This document shows, in pieces, positions 1 through 7,785 of a DNA stretch of 64,000 nt. Each line of letters starts with the position of its first letter. Position 1 is the stretch's first letter. A program made the position numbers and the translations under genes. Source of the stretch: Clostridium sp. KNHs214 (GTDB taxonomy: Bacteria > Bacillota > Clostridia > Clostridiales > Clostridiaceae); assembly GCF_000744935.1 (NCBI RefSeq), contig NZ_JQMW01000013.1:434001-498000 (forward strand), given 5' to 3'. The notes under the pieces are model-generated. The model made no database searches and had not been told where the DNA came from. It saw only the letters and a program-made list of their open reading frames with translations.

Positions 1-988
1 CAGCCAAAACTCCTTCAATAAGCATTGCACCATATCCTATTGGTTTTATATCCTTTTCATTGTCTAATTGTTTAGATGATGTTCCAGAACCTACTAATGA
101 ATGGAAGCCAGAAATAGCACCACATGCAACAGTTACAAACAACATAGGAAATAAATATTGTCCTCCTACATTAAAAGATGTTACAGGCTCTAATTTAATA
201 GCTGGATGCATCACTATAATTCCAATAAATCCACCAATCATCATAGCATATAATAAGAAAGAGTTTAAATAATCTCTAGGCTGTAACAATATCCAAACTG
301 GTGTTACAGATGCTATAAATATATATGCTAATAATATTATAAGCCACGTAGATTTGGATAGACTAAGAGGAAATCTCATTCCAAGCCATATGCATAAAAA
401 CAACAAAACTACACCTATAACAGTACTTATACCAAGTCCAAAACCTTTTCTATAAACACAAACACCAAATACAACTGCCAAAATCATAAATAATAAAGAA
501 GAGGTTGCTGCTGATGGAACTGCTACAAATGTATTAGCGCATATATTTGTAAAAGCTGCTACAACTAATAGTAAAGTAAGCCATGCAAATATTGAGAATA
601 ATCTTTTTCCTCTTCTTCCCATATTATTTTCTATAACTTCACCTACAGATTTACTATCATATCTTACGGATGCAAATAGTGATCCCATATCATGAACTCC
701 ACCAAAAAATACACTACCTATAATTATCCATAAAAATACTGGAACCCAACCAAATATAGCTGCTGCAATAGGTCCTACTATAGGTCCTGCTCCTGCTATA
801 GATGCAAAATGATGCCCTAGAAGCACCGGAGTTTTAGTAGGAACATAGTCTATTCCATCATTTCGCGTATGAGCTGGTGTAGGCTTATTTACATCTATTC
901 CCCATTTTTTCACAAGCCATCCACCATAAGCTGTATAAGCTATTAAGAAAAGAATAATTGCCACTAATATTAATAAAGCTGAATTCAT
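1..988 (-). CDS. cstA: Carbon starvation protein CstA family (3' part cut off by window edge)
   Basis: The minus-strand frame opens at an ATG at 986-988 and runs off the window start, giving about 329 residues. The N-terminus reads MNSALLILVAIILFLIAYTA and is followed by GGWLVKKWGID, then the family signature region with PVLLGHHFASIAGAGPIVGP and FGGVHDMGSLFASVRYDSKS. At least eight hydrophobic segments are visible. CstA proteins are multi-pass membrane transporters for peptides or pyruvate, induced on carbon starvation in enteric bacteria. A GGGGGC purine run just upstream serves as ribosome binding site. The gene begins 20 bases after the stop of the 168-residue ORF, so the two may be cotranscribed. 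The substrate in this organism cannot be told from sequence. Confidence 0.93.
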   Translation of the reverse strand, partial: MNSALLILVAIILFLIAYTAYGGWLVKKWGIDVNKPTPAHTRNDGIDYVPTKTPVLLGHHFASIAGAGPIVGPIAAAIFGWVPVFLWIIIGSVFFGGVHDMGSLFASVRYDSKSVGEVIENNMGRRGKRLFSIFAWLTLLLVVAAFTNICANTFVAVPSAATSSLLFMILAVVFGVCVYRKGFGLGISTVIGVVLLFLCIWLGMRFPLSLSKSTWLIILLAYIFIASVTPVWILLQPRDYLNSFLLYAMMIGGFIGIIVMHPAIKLEPVTSFNVGGQYLFPMLFVTVACGAISGFHSLVGSGTSSKQLDNEKDIKPIGYGAMLIEGVLA

Positions 989-1008
989 TAATAAAGCCCC
1001 CTTTTTAT

Positions 1009-1515
1009 TCAATTTTTACTTTCTAGCATAAATCTTTTACTATCCTCCTTTCCAAATTTATTAGTGTATATTTCCCGGGTCATAGGGTTTATGAATACCA
1101 TTTTCACATTAACCCAGCCTTTTAGTCCTAAAAAAAAACTTTTATAATATTTAAATTTCTTAATAGCCTTTTTTGTACCTTCATCTAATTGAATATCTCC
1201 ACACAATACAAAAGTAATAATGCTACTCATATGCTCATTACTTACATTCACTATATCCTCTACATTTTCATTTATAAACTCTCTAATACCATGTATATAT
1301 TCACTACTTAACGATTTTATGTTTTTATAAAATATATACTCATTATTTTCAAAAGCATCAATTTCATTTTTTCTCGTTAATAGGTATTTAACGGTTCTAT
1401 TATTGAACTTTGCAAACATTTCAAAATCCTTATTAAACATTCTAATATTAAAACTCATATCATAATAAGCTTTAAACTTCTCTGAAATTTCCCTCATATA
1501 TTCTATATCTTTCAT
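1009..1515 (-). CDS. Hypothetical protein, 168 aa, upstream of cstA
   Basis: I do not recognise a family with confidence. The product is soluble, charged and rich in Lys, Asn and Phe, with no signal peptide or membrane segment. It begins MKDIEYMREISEKFKAYYD, has a predicted helical N-terminal half, and ends with a more hydrophobic stretch containing FFLGLKGWVNVKMVFINP. Its stop is 20 bases before the cstA start, so it is probably the first gene of a two-gene transcript and may be regulatory or accessory to the transporter. That role is inference from position only. Confidence 0.7.
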   Translation of the reverse strand: MKDIEYMREISEKFKAYYDMSFNIRMFNKDFEMFAKFNNRTVKYLLTRKNEIDAFENNEYIFYKNIKSLSSEYIHGIREFINENVEDIVNVSNEHMSSIITFVLCGDIQLDEGTKKAIKKFKYYKSFFLGLKGWVNVKMVFINPMTREIYTNKFGKEDSKRFMLESKN

Positions 1516-1690
1516 AACTTAATACCTCTCAAACATTCATAATCCATTTTACATTATTATACCATTATTACATTTTATTTCAATATAATATTTGTTTACC
1601 ACCATATAAAGAAACGTAAATAAAAAATACCCATGTTTTACACACAGGTATAGCTATAAAAACTTATCACTAATAGTTAGACGTATTTGT

Positions 1691-2536
1691 CTAAGAATTT
1701 TTCTTATGATATTCATTCAGTTTTTCATTCTCTATTATTTCTAATAACTTTTCCTTTCTTAACAAAACCAATATTGGTATTAAATATATAATATAACTAA
1801 TAAAATTTACGTAGCTGTAACTGTTTATTTGATTGATAACTGAATTAGTTCCAAATAATCCAGATCCTATCAAAGAACTGAAATCCATAAAAGCATGAAG
1901 AATAACCACTACCCATATATTTCTTGTTCTTAAGTAAATAGTAGCAATTAATGCTCCAAGAACTGCAGCTCCCACTGCTTGTATGAATGAACTTTTAATA
2001 GAAACTCCAGAAAAAACATTTGTCATATGTGCAGCACCAAATATTACACTAGATATAATAATTGAAGCATAAATTCCCCTTGGTGTCTTATTAAACTTAT
2101 CTAAGAGCAAATTCAATATAGTTCCTCTAAATATAAATTCTTCAGATATCCCTATTCCAATCATAGTAGCAATAAATATTGCAATTTGTGATAAAGGCAA
2201 TAATTTATTAGCGTCTCCATTTTCTATAACATTCATCAATGTAAAAATAGTTCCTAAGAAACATATAACAACTAGAAATCCTCCTACAAAAAGCCCTTTC
2301 AATATACCTGTACCTTTTTCTTTAAGAATATATTGTTTTCCTACTAAGTGCATAATTATTAATGATAAAATTATTCCAATACATTCTGCCATTAATTGTA
2401 GTCCATAGCCTTTAAACTTTGTTGAAAATGGAATTATCCAGTTTGTACATTTAAGTATAGTTAGGTAAATAGCAGGTATCAATATACACAATACTAATGT
2501 GTGTTTTTCTTTTAAAAAGTCAATCTTATCTTTCAT
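1691..2536 (-). CDS. CPBP family intramembrane metalloprotease (CAAX protease / Abi-like)
   Basis: This is a 281-residue membrane protein with about eight hydrophobic segments. The glutamate pair and arginine of the CPBP signature are seen as EEFIFR at residues 132-137. They are followed by FGAAH (His170) and HAFMD (His214, Asp218), which are the expected metal ligands. The family includes prokaryotic homologues of the CAAX prenyl protease Rce1, and some members process bacteriocin-type peptides or give self-immunity. The gene sits 21 bases after an Xre-type regulator and a small membrane protein, and all three probably form one transcript. No bacteriocin precursor is visible nearby, so the substrate is unknown. 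Confidence 0.9.
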   Translation of the reverse strand: MKDKIDFLKEKHTLVLCILIPAIYLTILKCTNWIIPFSTKFKGYGLQLMAECIGIILSLIIMHLVGKQYILKEKGTGILKGLFVGGFLVVICFLGTIFTLMNVIENGDANKLLPLSQIAIFIATMIGIGISEEFIFRGTILNLLLDKFNKTPRGIYASIIISSVIFGAAHMTNVFSGVSIKSSFIQAVGAAVLGALIATIYLRTRNIWVVVILHAFMDFSSLIGSGLFGTNSVINQINSYSYVNFISYIIYLIPILVLLRKEKLLEIIENEKLNEYHKKNS

Positions 2537-2557
2537 TTTTATATACTCCCTTTAATA

Positions 2558-2761
2558 TCAATCTTTAAATTCAAATAATTTTTCTACTGATACATTAAAT
2601 ACTTTTGCAATATCCATAGCCATTTTAGGTGATGGATTATATCTACCATTTTCCAAGTGAACAATGGTTTCCCGCCTTACTCCTATTAATTCAGATAATT
2701 CGCTTTGTTTCATTCCTGCATTTTCTCTGTATTCTTTAACTTTAGTTACTAATTTGGACAT
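2558..2761 (-). CDS. Xre/Cro-CI family small HTH regulator
   Basis: This 67-residue protein is essentially a single HTH_3 domain: KVKEYRENAGMKQSELSELI, then GVRRETIVHLENGRYNPSP, ending SVEKLFEF. That size and ending are typical of YgzD/YozG-like one-domain regulators found beside small membrane proteins. Its ATG lies directly after the stop of the upstream 90-residue membrane ORF (only 2 bases apart), which suggests translational coupling. The CPBP protease follows 21 bases downstream. It probably regulates this transcript; the operator is not evident. Confidence 0.9.
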   Translation of the reverse strand: MSKLVTKVKEYRENAGMKQSELSELIGVRRETIVHLENGRYNPSPKMAMDIAKVFNVSVEKLFEFKD

Positions 2762-2763
2762 TA

Positions 2764-3036
2764 TTACATCCCCTTTGAATCAAGCACACAAAATATAACA
2801 CTGCGTAATACAGTAAGTATACACAAACCACCAACTATTCCATATCCTATAATTATTGAATTTGTGTTAATCATTACGCAAGGCAAAAGTAAAATACCAA
2901 AAATAACATAAGATAATTTAAAGCAGATAGTATCTGTTTTACTAAGAATTTCTTTTGCATATTCATCAAATATATCTCGATTTCTTTTTACTATATGCAA
3001 ACTTACAAACATACATGCTAATATAGCATATTGCAA
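2764..3036 (-). CDS. Small membrane protein, possibly 5'-truncated
   Basis: About 90 residues with three hydrophobic segments: the N-terminus, CFKLSYVIFGILLLPCVMI, and IIIGYGIVGGLCILTVL. Such proteins commonly precede Xre-type regulators like the one that follows. The frame has no ATG at its apparent start: it opens on TTG at 3034-3036 with no recognisable ribosome binding site, and an in-frame stop lies seven codons upstream. The first ATG is residue 9. The protein may therefore be an N-terminally truncated relic of a longer membrane protein, with the break near a decayed repeat at about 3062. Function unknown. Confidence 0.55.
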   Translation of the reverse strand: MQYAILACMFVSLHIVKRNRDIFDEYAKEILSKTDTICFKLSYVIFGILLLPCVMINTNSIIIGYGIVGGLCILTVLRSVIFCVLDSKGM

Positions 3037-3061
3037 ATATTTCGCTCTAAAACGCTATTAT

Positions 3062-3210
3062 GTAAAACTCTTCATGAATACAATACCGTTATTTCCTATA
3101 ACTGTGCATATTTCAAGAATTGCTAACAGCTTAATCCATAAAACATCTAAAAAAATATACTATTATAAAAACTTAAGAGGTCTCGTTATAAGACCTTTTT
3201 GCTTTATATT
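3062..3210. repeat. Decayed intergenic repeat, family A (short copy) with terminator-like hairpin
   Basis: The segment around 3072-3125 (ATACCGTTATTTCCTATAAC) matches 7805-7850 closely and 4403-4450 more loosely. All three lie in non-coding gaps between minus-strand genes. At 3179-3195 GGTCT and AGACC form a stem with T-rich sequence after it on both strands, so it could end transcription in either direction. A short plus-strand reading frame here (3074-3277) has no ribosome binding site and runs into the next repeat, so I do not call it a gene. Confidence 0.5.
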
Positions 3211-3221
3211 AATATTATCTT

Positions 3222-3535
3222 ATGATTATCCCACAAAAGCATTATATTACCTGAATTATGAAATTTCTCTGGAATGACTTGCATAAGAAGCAAAGGAACT
3301 GTTTAAATTTAATTTTAGAAATTCTTCTTTTAGACAGATAAAATTATCGTAAGCCTGGCAATGACGCCAGGCTAGCGAACCTGAGGCAGGACGCTGAATG
3401 TGAGCGTTAGATAATTTTATATGGCTAAAAGATTAGAATTTCTTAAATTAAATTTATTGTTCCTAGCTCTTATGAAAGTCATGGAGGAGAAATTTCATAA
3501 TTCCACTACATTGTACCTTATTGTGGGATAATCAT
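3222..3535. repeat. Palindromic element, family B, with a second palindromic element nested in it
   Basis: The outer ends are perfect 15-base inverted repeats, ATGATTATCCCACAA at 3222-3236 and its complement at 3521-3535. Inside them GAATTATGAAATTTCTC and GAGAAATTTCATAATTC pair as well. The central loop is interrupted by an insert of about 155 bases (3304-3461). The insert is itself an inverted repeat: TAGAAATTCTTCTTTTAG and CTAAAAGATTAGAATTTCT. The insert core (3350-3410) is far more GC-rich than anything around it and holds small hairpins such as AGCCTGGC/GCCAGGCT. Uninterrupted relatives lie at 31691-31870 and 39087-39258, and a half copy at 40461-40548. No coding capacity. Confidence 0.85.
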
Positions 3536-3640
3536 CTTATATTTTAAAGAAAATACATTCCCTAGACTAATATTATGCTACTATAGCTTTACAAATTTCA
3601 CCAGAACAGATTTGCTCACAATCAATCTAAAAATGATCGT

Positions 3641-4336
3641 TTATACTTTTATCCATCCTTTATCAACCCAGTGCTGATTATCAACAGATAATATCTTTTC
3701 TTTTTTGGCAACAGCCTGATGCATCATTTTAGTTATGGCGAATTTAACACTTACTTTTATTCCTTTATGTGCTGGATGCATTCTTTTATATTTTCGGGCA
3801 ATGTTTTTGGTTTTTCTCATAATAATACTTTTGCGCTTATTGGATAGTTCATCCCAAATAACACCCTCAAGCAATCCTATACCTAACTTTTTAATGTGAG
3901 AGACTCCAAGCCAAGATAGACTTGTTGAAATGTCTTTTTGTGCTCCACCATTAAATATACCTATAGCATTTGTCAAAATCACAGCTCTTTTCTTAAACAT
4001 TCGTTCATCAGGTCTATGTACCATCCAATGCACACACAAATGATCAAGTAAAGCTTTCATCTGCGAAGTAGTTCTTAGGGCATAAACAGGAGAAGCAAAT
4101 ATAAGCAAATCAGCATTTAAAATAGCCTTCCAAATAGGCATAACATACTCTGCATGAGGGCAAAACTGCTCGCCTTTAAAAAAACAATTTTTACATCCGC
4201 AGCAAAAATGAGGTAAATCCTTTGGTAAATAAAATTCTGTTATTTCATTTCCATCACGCAAATTATCTAAAAAACTTTCTTTTATATTATAGGTACAACC
4301 TTTTATTTCTGTTCCATTTATCACAAGAATCTTCAT
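3641..4336 (-). CDS. NADPH-dependent FMN reductase / iron-sulfur-flavoprotein-like oxidoreductase
   Basis: 231 residues with a flavodoxin-like fold: KILVINGTEIKGCTYNI at the N-terminus binds the FMN phosphate, and LLIFASPVYALRTTSQMKAL contains the typical S/A-P-V-Y flavin loop. A cysteine-rich stretch near residues 45-59 (CCGCKNCFFKGEQFC) resembles the compact [4Fe-4S] motif of archaeal and clostridial iron-sulfur flavoproteins. A short basic C-terminal extension follows the core. It is probably a cytoplasmic electron-transfer or quinone/nitro reductase; the partner is unknown. It stands alone on the minus strand between two repeat-bearing gaps. Confidence 0.85.
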   Translation of the reverse strand: MKILVINGTEIKGCTYNIKESFLDNLRDGNEITEFYLPKDLPHFCCGCKNCFFKGEQFCPHAEYVMPIWKAILNADLLIFASPVYALRTTSQMKALLDHLCVHWMVHRPDERMFKKRAVILTNAIGIFNGGAQKDISTSLSWLGVSHIKKLGIGLLEGVIWDELSNKRKSIIMRKTKNIARKYKRMHPAHKGIKVSVKFAITKMMHQAVAKKEKILSVDNQHWVDKGWIKV

Positions 4337-4384
4337 ATTATTAACTTCCTTAAAATATAATTTATCATAATGTTATATAACCAA

Positions 4385-4640
4385 TCTTTACTATCTTATG
4401 GTACTCTTCATAAGCATAGTACCGTAATTTACCCTAAATGTACATATCTTAAGCACCACTAACATAACTTACCCAATAAAGTACATATAATCCAACTGGA
4501 ATATTGGAGATAGATTCTTTTGAAATATTTATATTGGATTAGAATCTTGAATATTGTAATATGGATAAGATTATCGATATTAATTATAGGCTTGATGACA
4601 TTGACCGCTAGCTAGTACTTCTTTATATGATAGTATACTA
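4385..4640. repeat. Decayed intergenic repeat, family A (long copy)
   Basis: This non-coding gap resembles the gap at 7786-8130 over most of its length. Shared stretches include GTACATAT and CCAACTG.AATATTG, and then GGATTAGAATCTTGAATATTG against TAGATTAGAATACTTTAATATTG. The second gap carries an extra stretch in the middle. The two gaps flank the YdcF-GNAT-NIF3-like block, so they may be ends of an old duplication or two copies of a decayed mobile sequence. I find no open frame or RNA structure that explains them. Confidence 0.5.
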
Positions 4641-4661
4641 AAATTACGAAACAGTATAGTA

Positions 4662-5267
4662 TTAGTGTCTTTTTATTTTAGTTTTGGTCATTATATAATT
4701 CTCCCACATATATATAGCAATAATATAAAGATAAGAGAATTCTCTTGGATAGTTAGATTTCTCCATTTTATATGTAACGTTAAATTTTGATAAAAAATAG
4801 TTAGAACGTCTTAAATGCCAGGGAGAAGTTACTACCATTGCTGATGACCAATTTTTGTCTACCATTATCTTTATTGAATTTTGAATATTTTGATATGTAT
4901 TTCTTGATTTATTCTCTTTAATCAAACAACTATTTGGAATACCTAATGATTCTGCGAAATTAGCCATAATATCTGCTTCTATATATTTATTATAGACTCC
5001 TCCACCCGAACATATAACGTTATTAGCGTATCCATTATTAAATAATTCAACTGCCTTTATAACTCTTTCCCTCATTATCGGAGAAGGCTTCCCATTCTGT
5101 AATGCAGGAAATCCTAAAATAATTATCACATCAAATCTATCCTTTTTTAATTTTGTTGCAGGAGATTTATAAAACAAAAGAGGATATACGTTGATTAATA
5201 CAAGGATTATAATAATAAAAATTAAAACACTTATTGCCATATATTTTAATAAAATAATAACATCCAT
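4662..5267 (-). CDS. YdcF/SanA/ElyC family protein (DUF218)
   Basis: 201 residues from the ATG at 5265-5267, which begins MDVIILLKYMAISVLIFI. An upstream in-frame ATG at 5333 would overlap the preceding GNAT gene by 50 bases, so I prefer the later start, 16 bases after that gene's stop and preceded by AAAAGGAA. One N-terminal membrane anchor is followed by a DUF218 domain: DVIIILGFPALQNGKPSPIM, RVIKAVELFNNGYANNVICS, GGG, and TSPWHLRRSNYFL. The family is linked to envelope integrity and vancomycin tolerance in enterics; its reaction is unsettled. It follows a GNAT gene, probably in one transcript. Confidence 0.88.
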   Translation of the reverse strand: MDVIILLKYMAISVLIFIIIILVLINVYPLLFYKSPATKLKKDRFDVIIILGFPALQNGKPSPIMRERVIKAVELFNNGYANNVICSGGGVYNKYIEADIMANFAESLGIPNSCLIKENKSRNTYQNIQNSIKIMVDKNWSSAMVVTSPWHLRRSNYFLSKFNVTYKMEKSNYPREFSYLYIIAIYMWENYIMTKTKIKRH

Positions 5268-5283
5268 TTCCTTTTGTACTCCA

Positions 5284-5778
5284 TTATAATCTCCACCAAA
5301 GAGTTTCTCCACGTTTATATTTTCTGAATCCACAACGCTCTAAAATCTTTTGGGAGGCCAAACCTTCTAAATCAGTTTCAGCAATTACACTTGTAACACC
5401 ATTTCGTTTTAATGCCCACTCACACATTGCTTTTGTAGCTTCTGTCATATATCCGTTGTGCTCAAACTCCTTACCTAGACCATAACCAATCTCAACTTCA
5501 CCATTTTTATTAGGAATATCTTTAAAATCTGCTGAACCAACTACAACTCTATCCTCCTTGCGAATTAAGAAAAAAAAGCTATGCCATAAATAATTGTTAG
5601 GGTCTTTTTGAGTTATTTCATATTGTCCCTTTACTATTTCAAGAAAAAATCCTTCCATTGGCTCTGCCTTATAGGAACAGTCCAATTCTTTTTCAAGTTC
5701 AGGAATATCTTCAATCCATAGTTTTAATTGATTAGGAGTTAGAGGGATAATCTCCAAGCGTTCAGTTTGTATTATCAT
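5284..5778 (-). CDS. GNAT family N-acetyltransferase, RimJ/RimL type
   Basis: 164 residues of the Acetyltransf_3 type, beginning MIIQTERLEIIPLTPNQLKL as RimJ/RimL relatives do. Middle strands are seen at VVVGSADFKDIPNKNGEVEI, the acetyl-CoA binding turn at GYGLGKEFEHNGYMTEATKA, and the C-terminal VIAETDLEGLASQKILERCG FRKYKRGE. It should use acetyl-CoA to acylate an amine on a protein or small molecule; the acceptor is unknown. A ribosome binding site (GGAGG) precedes the ATG. It is the most intact of four GNAT-like sequences clustered between 5.2 and 7.3 kb and leads directly into the YdcF-like gene. Confidence 0.9.
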   Translation of the reverse strand: MIIQTERLEIIPLTPNQLKLWIEDIPELEKELDCSYKAEPMEGFFLEIVKGQYEITQKDPNNYLWHSFFFLIRKEDRVVVGSADFKDIPNKNGEVEIGYGLGKEFEHNGYMTEATKAMCEWALKRNGVTSVIAETDLEGLASQKILERCGFRKYKRGETLWWRL

Positions 5779-5845
5779 TTTATTTCCTCCATTAAATAAA
5801 ATCTTCCTGTAAAACAGCTCTACAAATTGGAATCTATCTACATTT

Positions 5846-6295
5846 TTATATATTTAAATGATATCTCAATGCATCTTCAGTAGGGTTATCATAATACCCT
5901 TTAAAAGTTTCTACATTTCTGAAACCAAAATCACTAAATACTTTTTGCATTGGGTAGTTTGTAACTCTTGTCTCTCCTCTAAAATCTTTCATTCCTTCTT
6001 TTTTCATCTCATTTATCATTATTTCAAATAATTTATGAGCTAATTTTTGTCCTCTAAAACAACTTTTAGTTCCTATATTAGTAATTTTAACATAATTTTC
6101 TTCTTTTCCCCAATTGAATATCATTAAATATGCAATTAATTCATTATTTTGTTTCACCAAATAAATAATATTATGTTCTAAATCACCTAAAATTTCTTGC
6201 CATAATTCATTATCCCAGTGATTTACTCCAAAACATTCTTTATCTAACTCTAATAATTCATTTTTATCTTTTAAATTAAACTTAACTATTTCCAT
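5846..6295 (-). CDS. GNAT family N-acetyltransferase
   Basis: 149 residues with a full GNAT fold: MEIVKFNLKDKNELLELDKE, central strand LIAYLMIFNWGKEENYVKIT, acetyl-CoA loop RGQKLAHKLFEIMINEMKKE, and C-terminal VFSDFGFRNVETFKGYYDNP. The loop is like that of ribosomal-protein alanine acetyltransferases (RimI), but there is no tsaBE gene nearby, so I leave the substrate open. An AAGGGG ribosome binding site precedes the ATG. The DNA just upstream (6313-6360) is nearly repeated at 7335-7382, suggesting the leader was duplicated along with an acetyltransferase gene. Confidence 0.88.
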   Translation of the reverse strand: MEIVKFNLKDKNELLELDKECFGVNHWDNELWQEILGDLEHNIIYLVKQNNELIAYLMIFNWGKEENYVKITNIGTKSCFRGQKLAHKLFEIMINEMKKEGMKDFRGETRVTNYPMQKVFSDFGFRNVETFKGYYDNPTEDALRYHLNI

Positions 6296-6312
6296 AAATT
6301 ATTTCCCCTTCC

Positions 6313-6360
6313 AATTTACTATTTACCAAATTGTTTTACGCCTCTCATATATCATAATAT
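6313..6360. repeat. Leader repeat, first copy (pairs with 7335-7382)
   Basis: Starting at ATTTACTATTTACCAAATTG, about 46 bases match 7335-7382 with only six or seven differences. Each copy lies upstream, on the minus strand, of a GNAT sequence: this one before the intact gene at 5846-6295, the other before the truncated one at 6847-7224. It may contain a promoter or operator, since it ends in AT-rich DNA close to the start codon. Confidence 0.65.
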
Positions 6361-6402
6361 AATAAAATCTCTAAGTAAAAAATACAATTTTGTTATAACC
6401 TT

Positions 6403-6723
6403 TTATAAACAGCTCTCCATTAATAGTCTATCTTTAATAATTCCTATACTTCCAACTGTATCTTTCTTTTTACTTATTACCTTGAAATTATTAGCCTTAT
6501 AACATAGTTGTGCTCTTATATTACATTCATCTGTCCAAAGAAAAACTTTCTTATATCCCATTTCTTTAAGAATATCCTTAATTTTTTTTATTGTACTGCT
6601 TCCATAGCCTTTCCCCCAGTGTTCTGGAAATATTGCTATCATTTTAAGCCAGGCACTTCTATCTTTTGACTGTAATCCATTTATTCCAACCCATCCTATA
6701 GGTAATTCATTCTTCAAGTCCAC
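6403..6723 (-). pseudogene. GNAT acetyltransferase, N-terminally truncated
   Basis: The frame encodes 106 residues that begin in the middle of a GNAT domain: ELPIGWVGINGLQSKDRSAW, then GKGYGSSTIKKIKDILKEMG and AQLCYKANNFKVISKKKDTV. The usual first 40-50 residues are missing. The only possible start is GTG at 6721-6723, without a ribosome binding site and one codon after an in-frame stop. Immediately upstream lies a piece of an unrelated hydrolase, so the 5' end was probably lost by a deletion joining the two. The acetyl-CoA loop survives, but the product is unlikely to be functional. Confidence 0.7.
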
Positions 6724-6850
6724 ATTTTATAGTAGCATCAATGCAATAATCCATTTGAAACCCTACAATGATTATATCTTTTTCACCGTTATTTACCAAA
6801 TATTCCAATACTAGTTTTGATATTAGATATTCATGTTCTTTTGGTGCTAG
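6724..6850 (-). pseudogene. Fragment of an isochorismatase-like cysteine hydrolase
   Basis: Read on the minus strand from 6850, this stretch encodes LAPKEHEYLISKLVLEYLVN, then NGEKDIIIVGFQMDYCIDAT and IKCG before a stop just inside the next fragment. The string IIIVGFQMDYCIDAT matches the catalytic-cysteine region of isochorismatase-family hydrolases (usual pattern V-G-L-Q-T-E-Y-C-V-D-T-T). Only about 42 residues remain and there is no start. It is wedged between two GNAT fragments, which marks the area as a deletion scar. Confidence 0.55.
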
Positions 6851-7224
6851 ATGTTTTTGTAATCAAATTCTGCTATATACAGCTCTCTAAAACCTAAACT
6901 ATCATATAATTTCCTGGCATTATTTCCAATAACACACCATAACACTACTTCTTTATATCCGCGATTATATATTTCGTTACATAAATACATCACAAATTTT
7001 TTTCCTATACCATACCCTTGCAAATCTGTTCTTATTGATACGCTGCCAATCTCATTTCCTTCTAAATGTCCATGTCCAGCAATTTCATCATTTTCTTCGT
7101 ATGTAAAACGATTAGCTGCATCTGCATTCCAAGCTTCCCGATTTTTTTCACTTGGCTGTTCAACCATAGAATCTGGAAAATCTCCTACTTTAATACGCAT
7201 TTCATGAAATGCCTGTGCATACAA
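6847..7224 (-). pseudogene. GNAT acetyltransferase, N-terminus missing
   Basis: 125 residues from a TTG at 7222-7224; the open frame reaches about 7257, where a stop lies in frame, and contains no ATG before residue 9. The C-terminal GNAT half is intact: GHGHLEGNEIGSVSIRTDLQ, acetyl-CoA loop GYGIGKKFVMYLCNEIYNRG, then NARKLYDSLGFRELYIAEFD. The first strand and helix are absent. It could be translated from TTG, but no ribosome binding site is seen. I regard it as a probable relic of a duplicated acetyltransferase, supported by the duplicated leader at 7335-7382. Confidence 0.6.
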
Positions 7225-7334
7225 AGCATGACTTTGTGGATAGTCTTCATCAATATATAATCCTCACTACAAAATTATCATCTATAAGTCACAATAAATT
7301 ACAATTGTTTAACACTTTAATTAGTCTAAGTACA

Positions 7335-7382
7335 AATTTACTATTTATCAAATTGTTTTGCGTCTCTCATATGCCATGATAT
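7335..7382. repeat. Leader repeat, second copy (pairs with 6313-6360)
   Basis: The stretch beginning ATTTACTATTTATCAAATTG is the partner of 6313-6360. It lies between the stop of the NIF3-like gene and the truncated GNAT sequence, that is, in the leader position of the latter. Confidence 0.65.
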
Positions 7383-7408
7383 ATAAAAACTGCAAAGCAT
7401 CTAACTTT

Positions 7409-7741
7409 TTATTGGAATAATTCATTTACAATTGGAATAATATTTATTAATGGCTCTTCGTAGGGATGAATTTCTCTAATAACCTTCATTGCATTCTTAA
7501 CATATTCCCTTTTACATCTTATCTCCATCTTGCATTCCATGCCTTCGCACACCTTACCTATTTGACCATTAAATGGATCCGAACCTTCTAAAGGCCTCCA
7601 ATAGCCTCTGACATTTGTTATTGAAATAACATTATCATAATCTCCAATTTTACATGCATTAATTTTATTGAGCTCATCTCGTAATTTTATTATATATTCT
7701 TCAGGAACATATATTTCAATTTTTACTTCCTCAAATTCCAT
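7409..7741 (-). CDS. Stand-alone NIF3/YqfO insert-like (CutA-fold) domain protein
   Basis: 110 residues resembling the insertion domain of the NIF3/YqfO family: KIEIYVPEEYIIKLRDELNK at the start, GDYDNVISITNVRGYWRPLE, GSDPFNGQIGKV, and the closing HPYEEP motif at about residues 92-97. The fold is a PII/CutA-like trimer in known relatives. Here the domain stands alone, without the metal-binding NIF3 halves. The role is unknown; small-molecule or metal binding is plausible. It is preceded by a decayed repeat gap and followed by the GNAT relics. Confidence 0.8.
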   Translation of the reverse strand: MEFEEVKIEIYVPEEYIIKLRDELNKINACKIGDYDNVISITNVRGYWRPLEGSDPFNGQIGKVCEGMECKMEIRCKREYVKNAMKVIREIHPYEEPLINIIPIVNELFQ

Positions 7742-7785
7742 ACTATACCCTCACTTTTTCTTTTATTCTTTTACATTTTTATACT

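Noticed and set aside
3074-3277. 67-codon plus-strand frame
   Set aside because: No ribosome binding site; spans a decayed repeat, a hairpin and the end of a family B palindrome.
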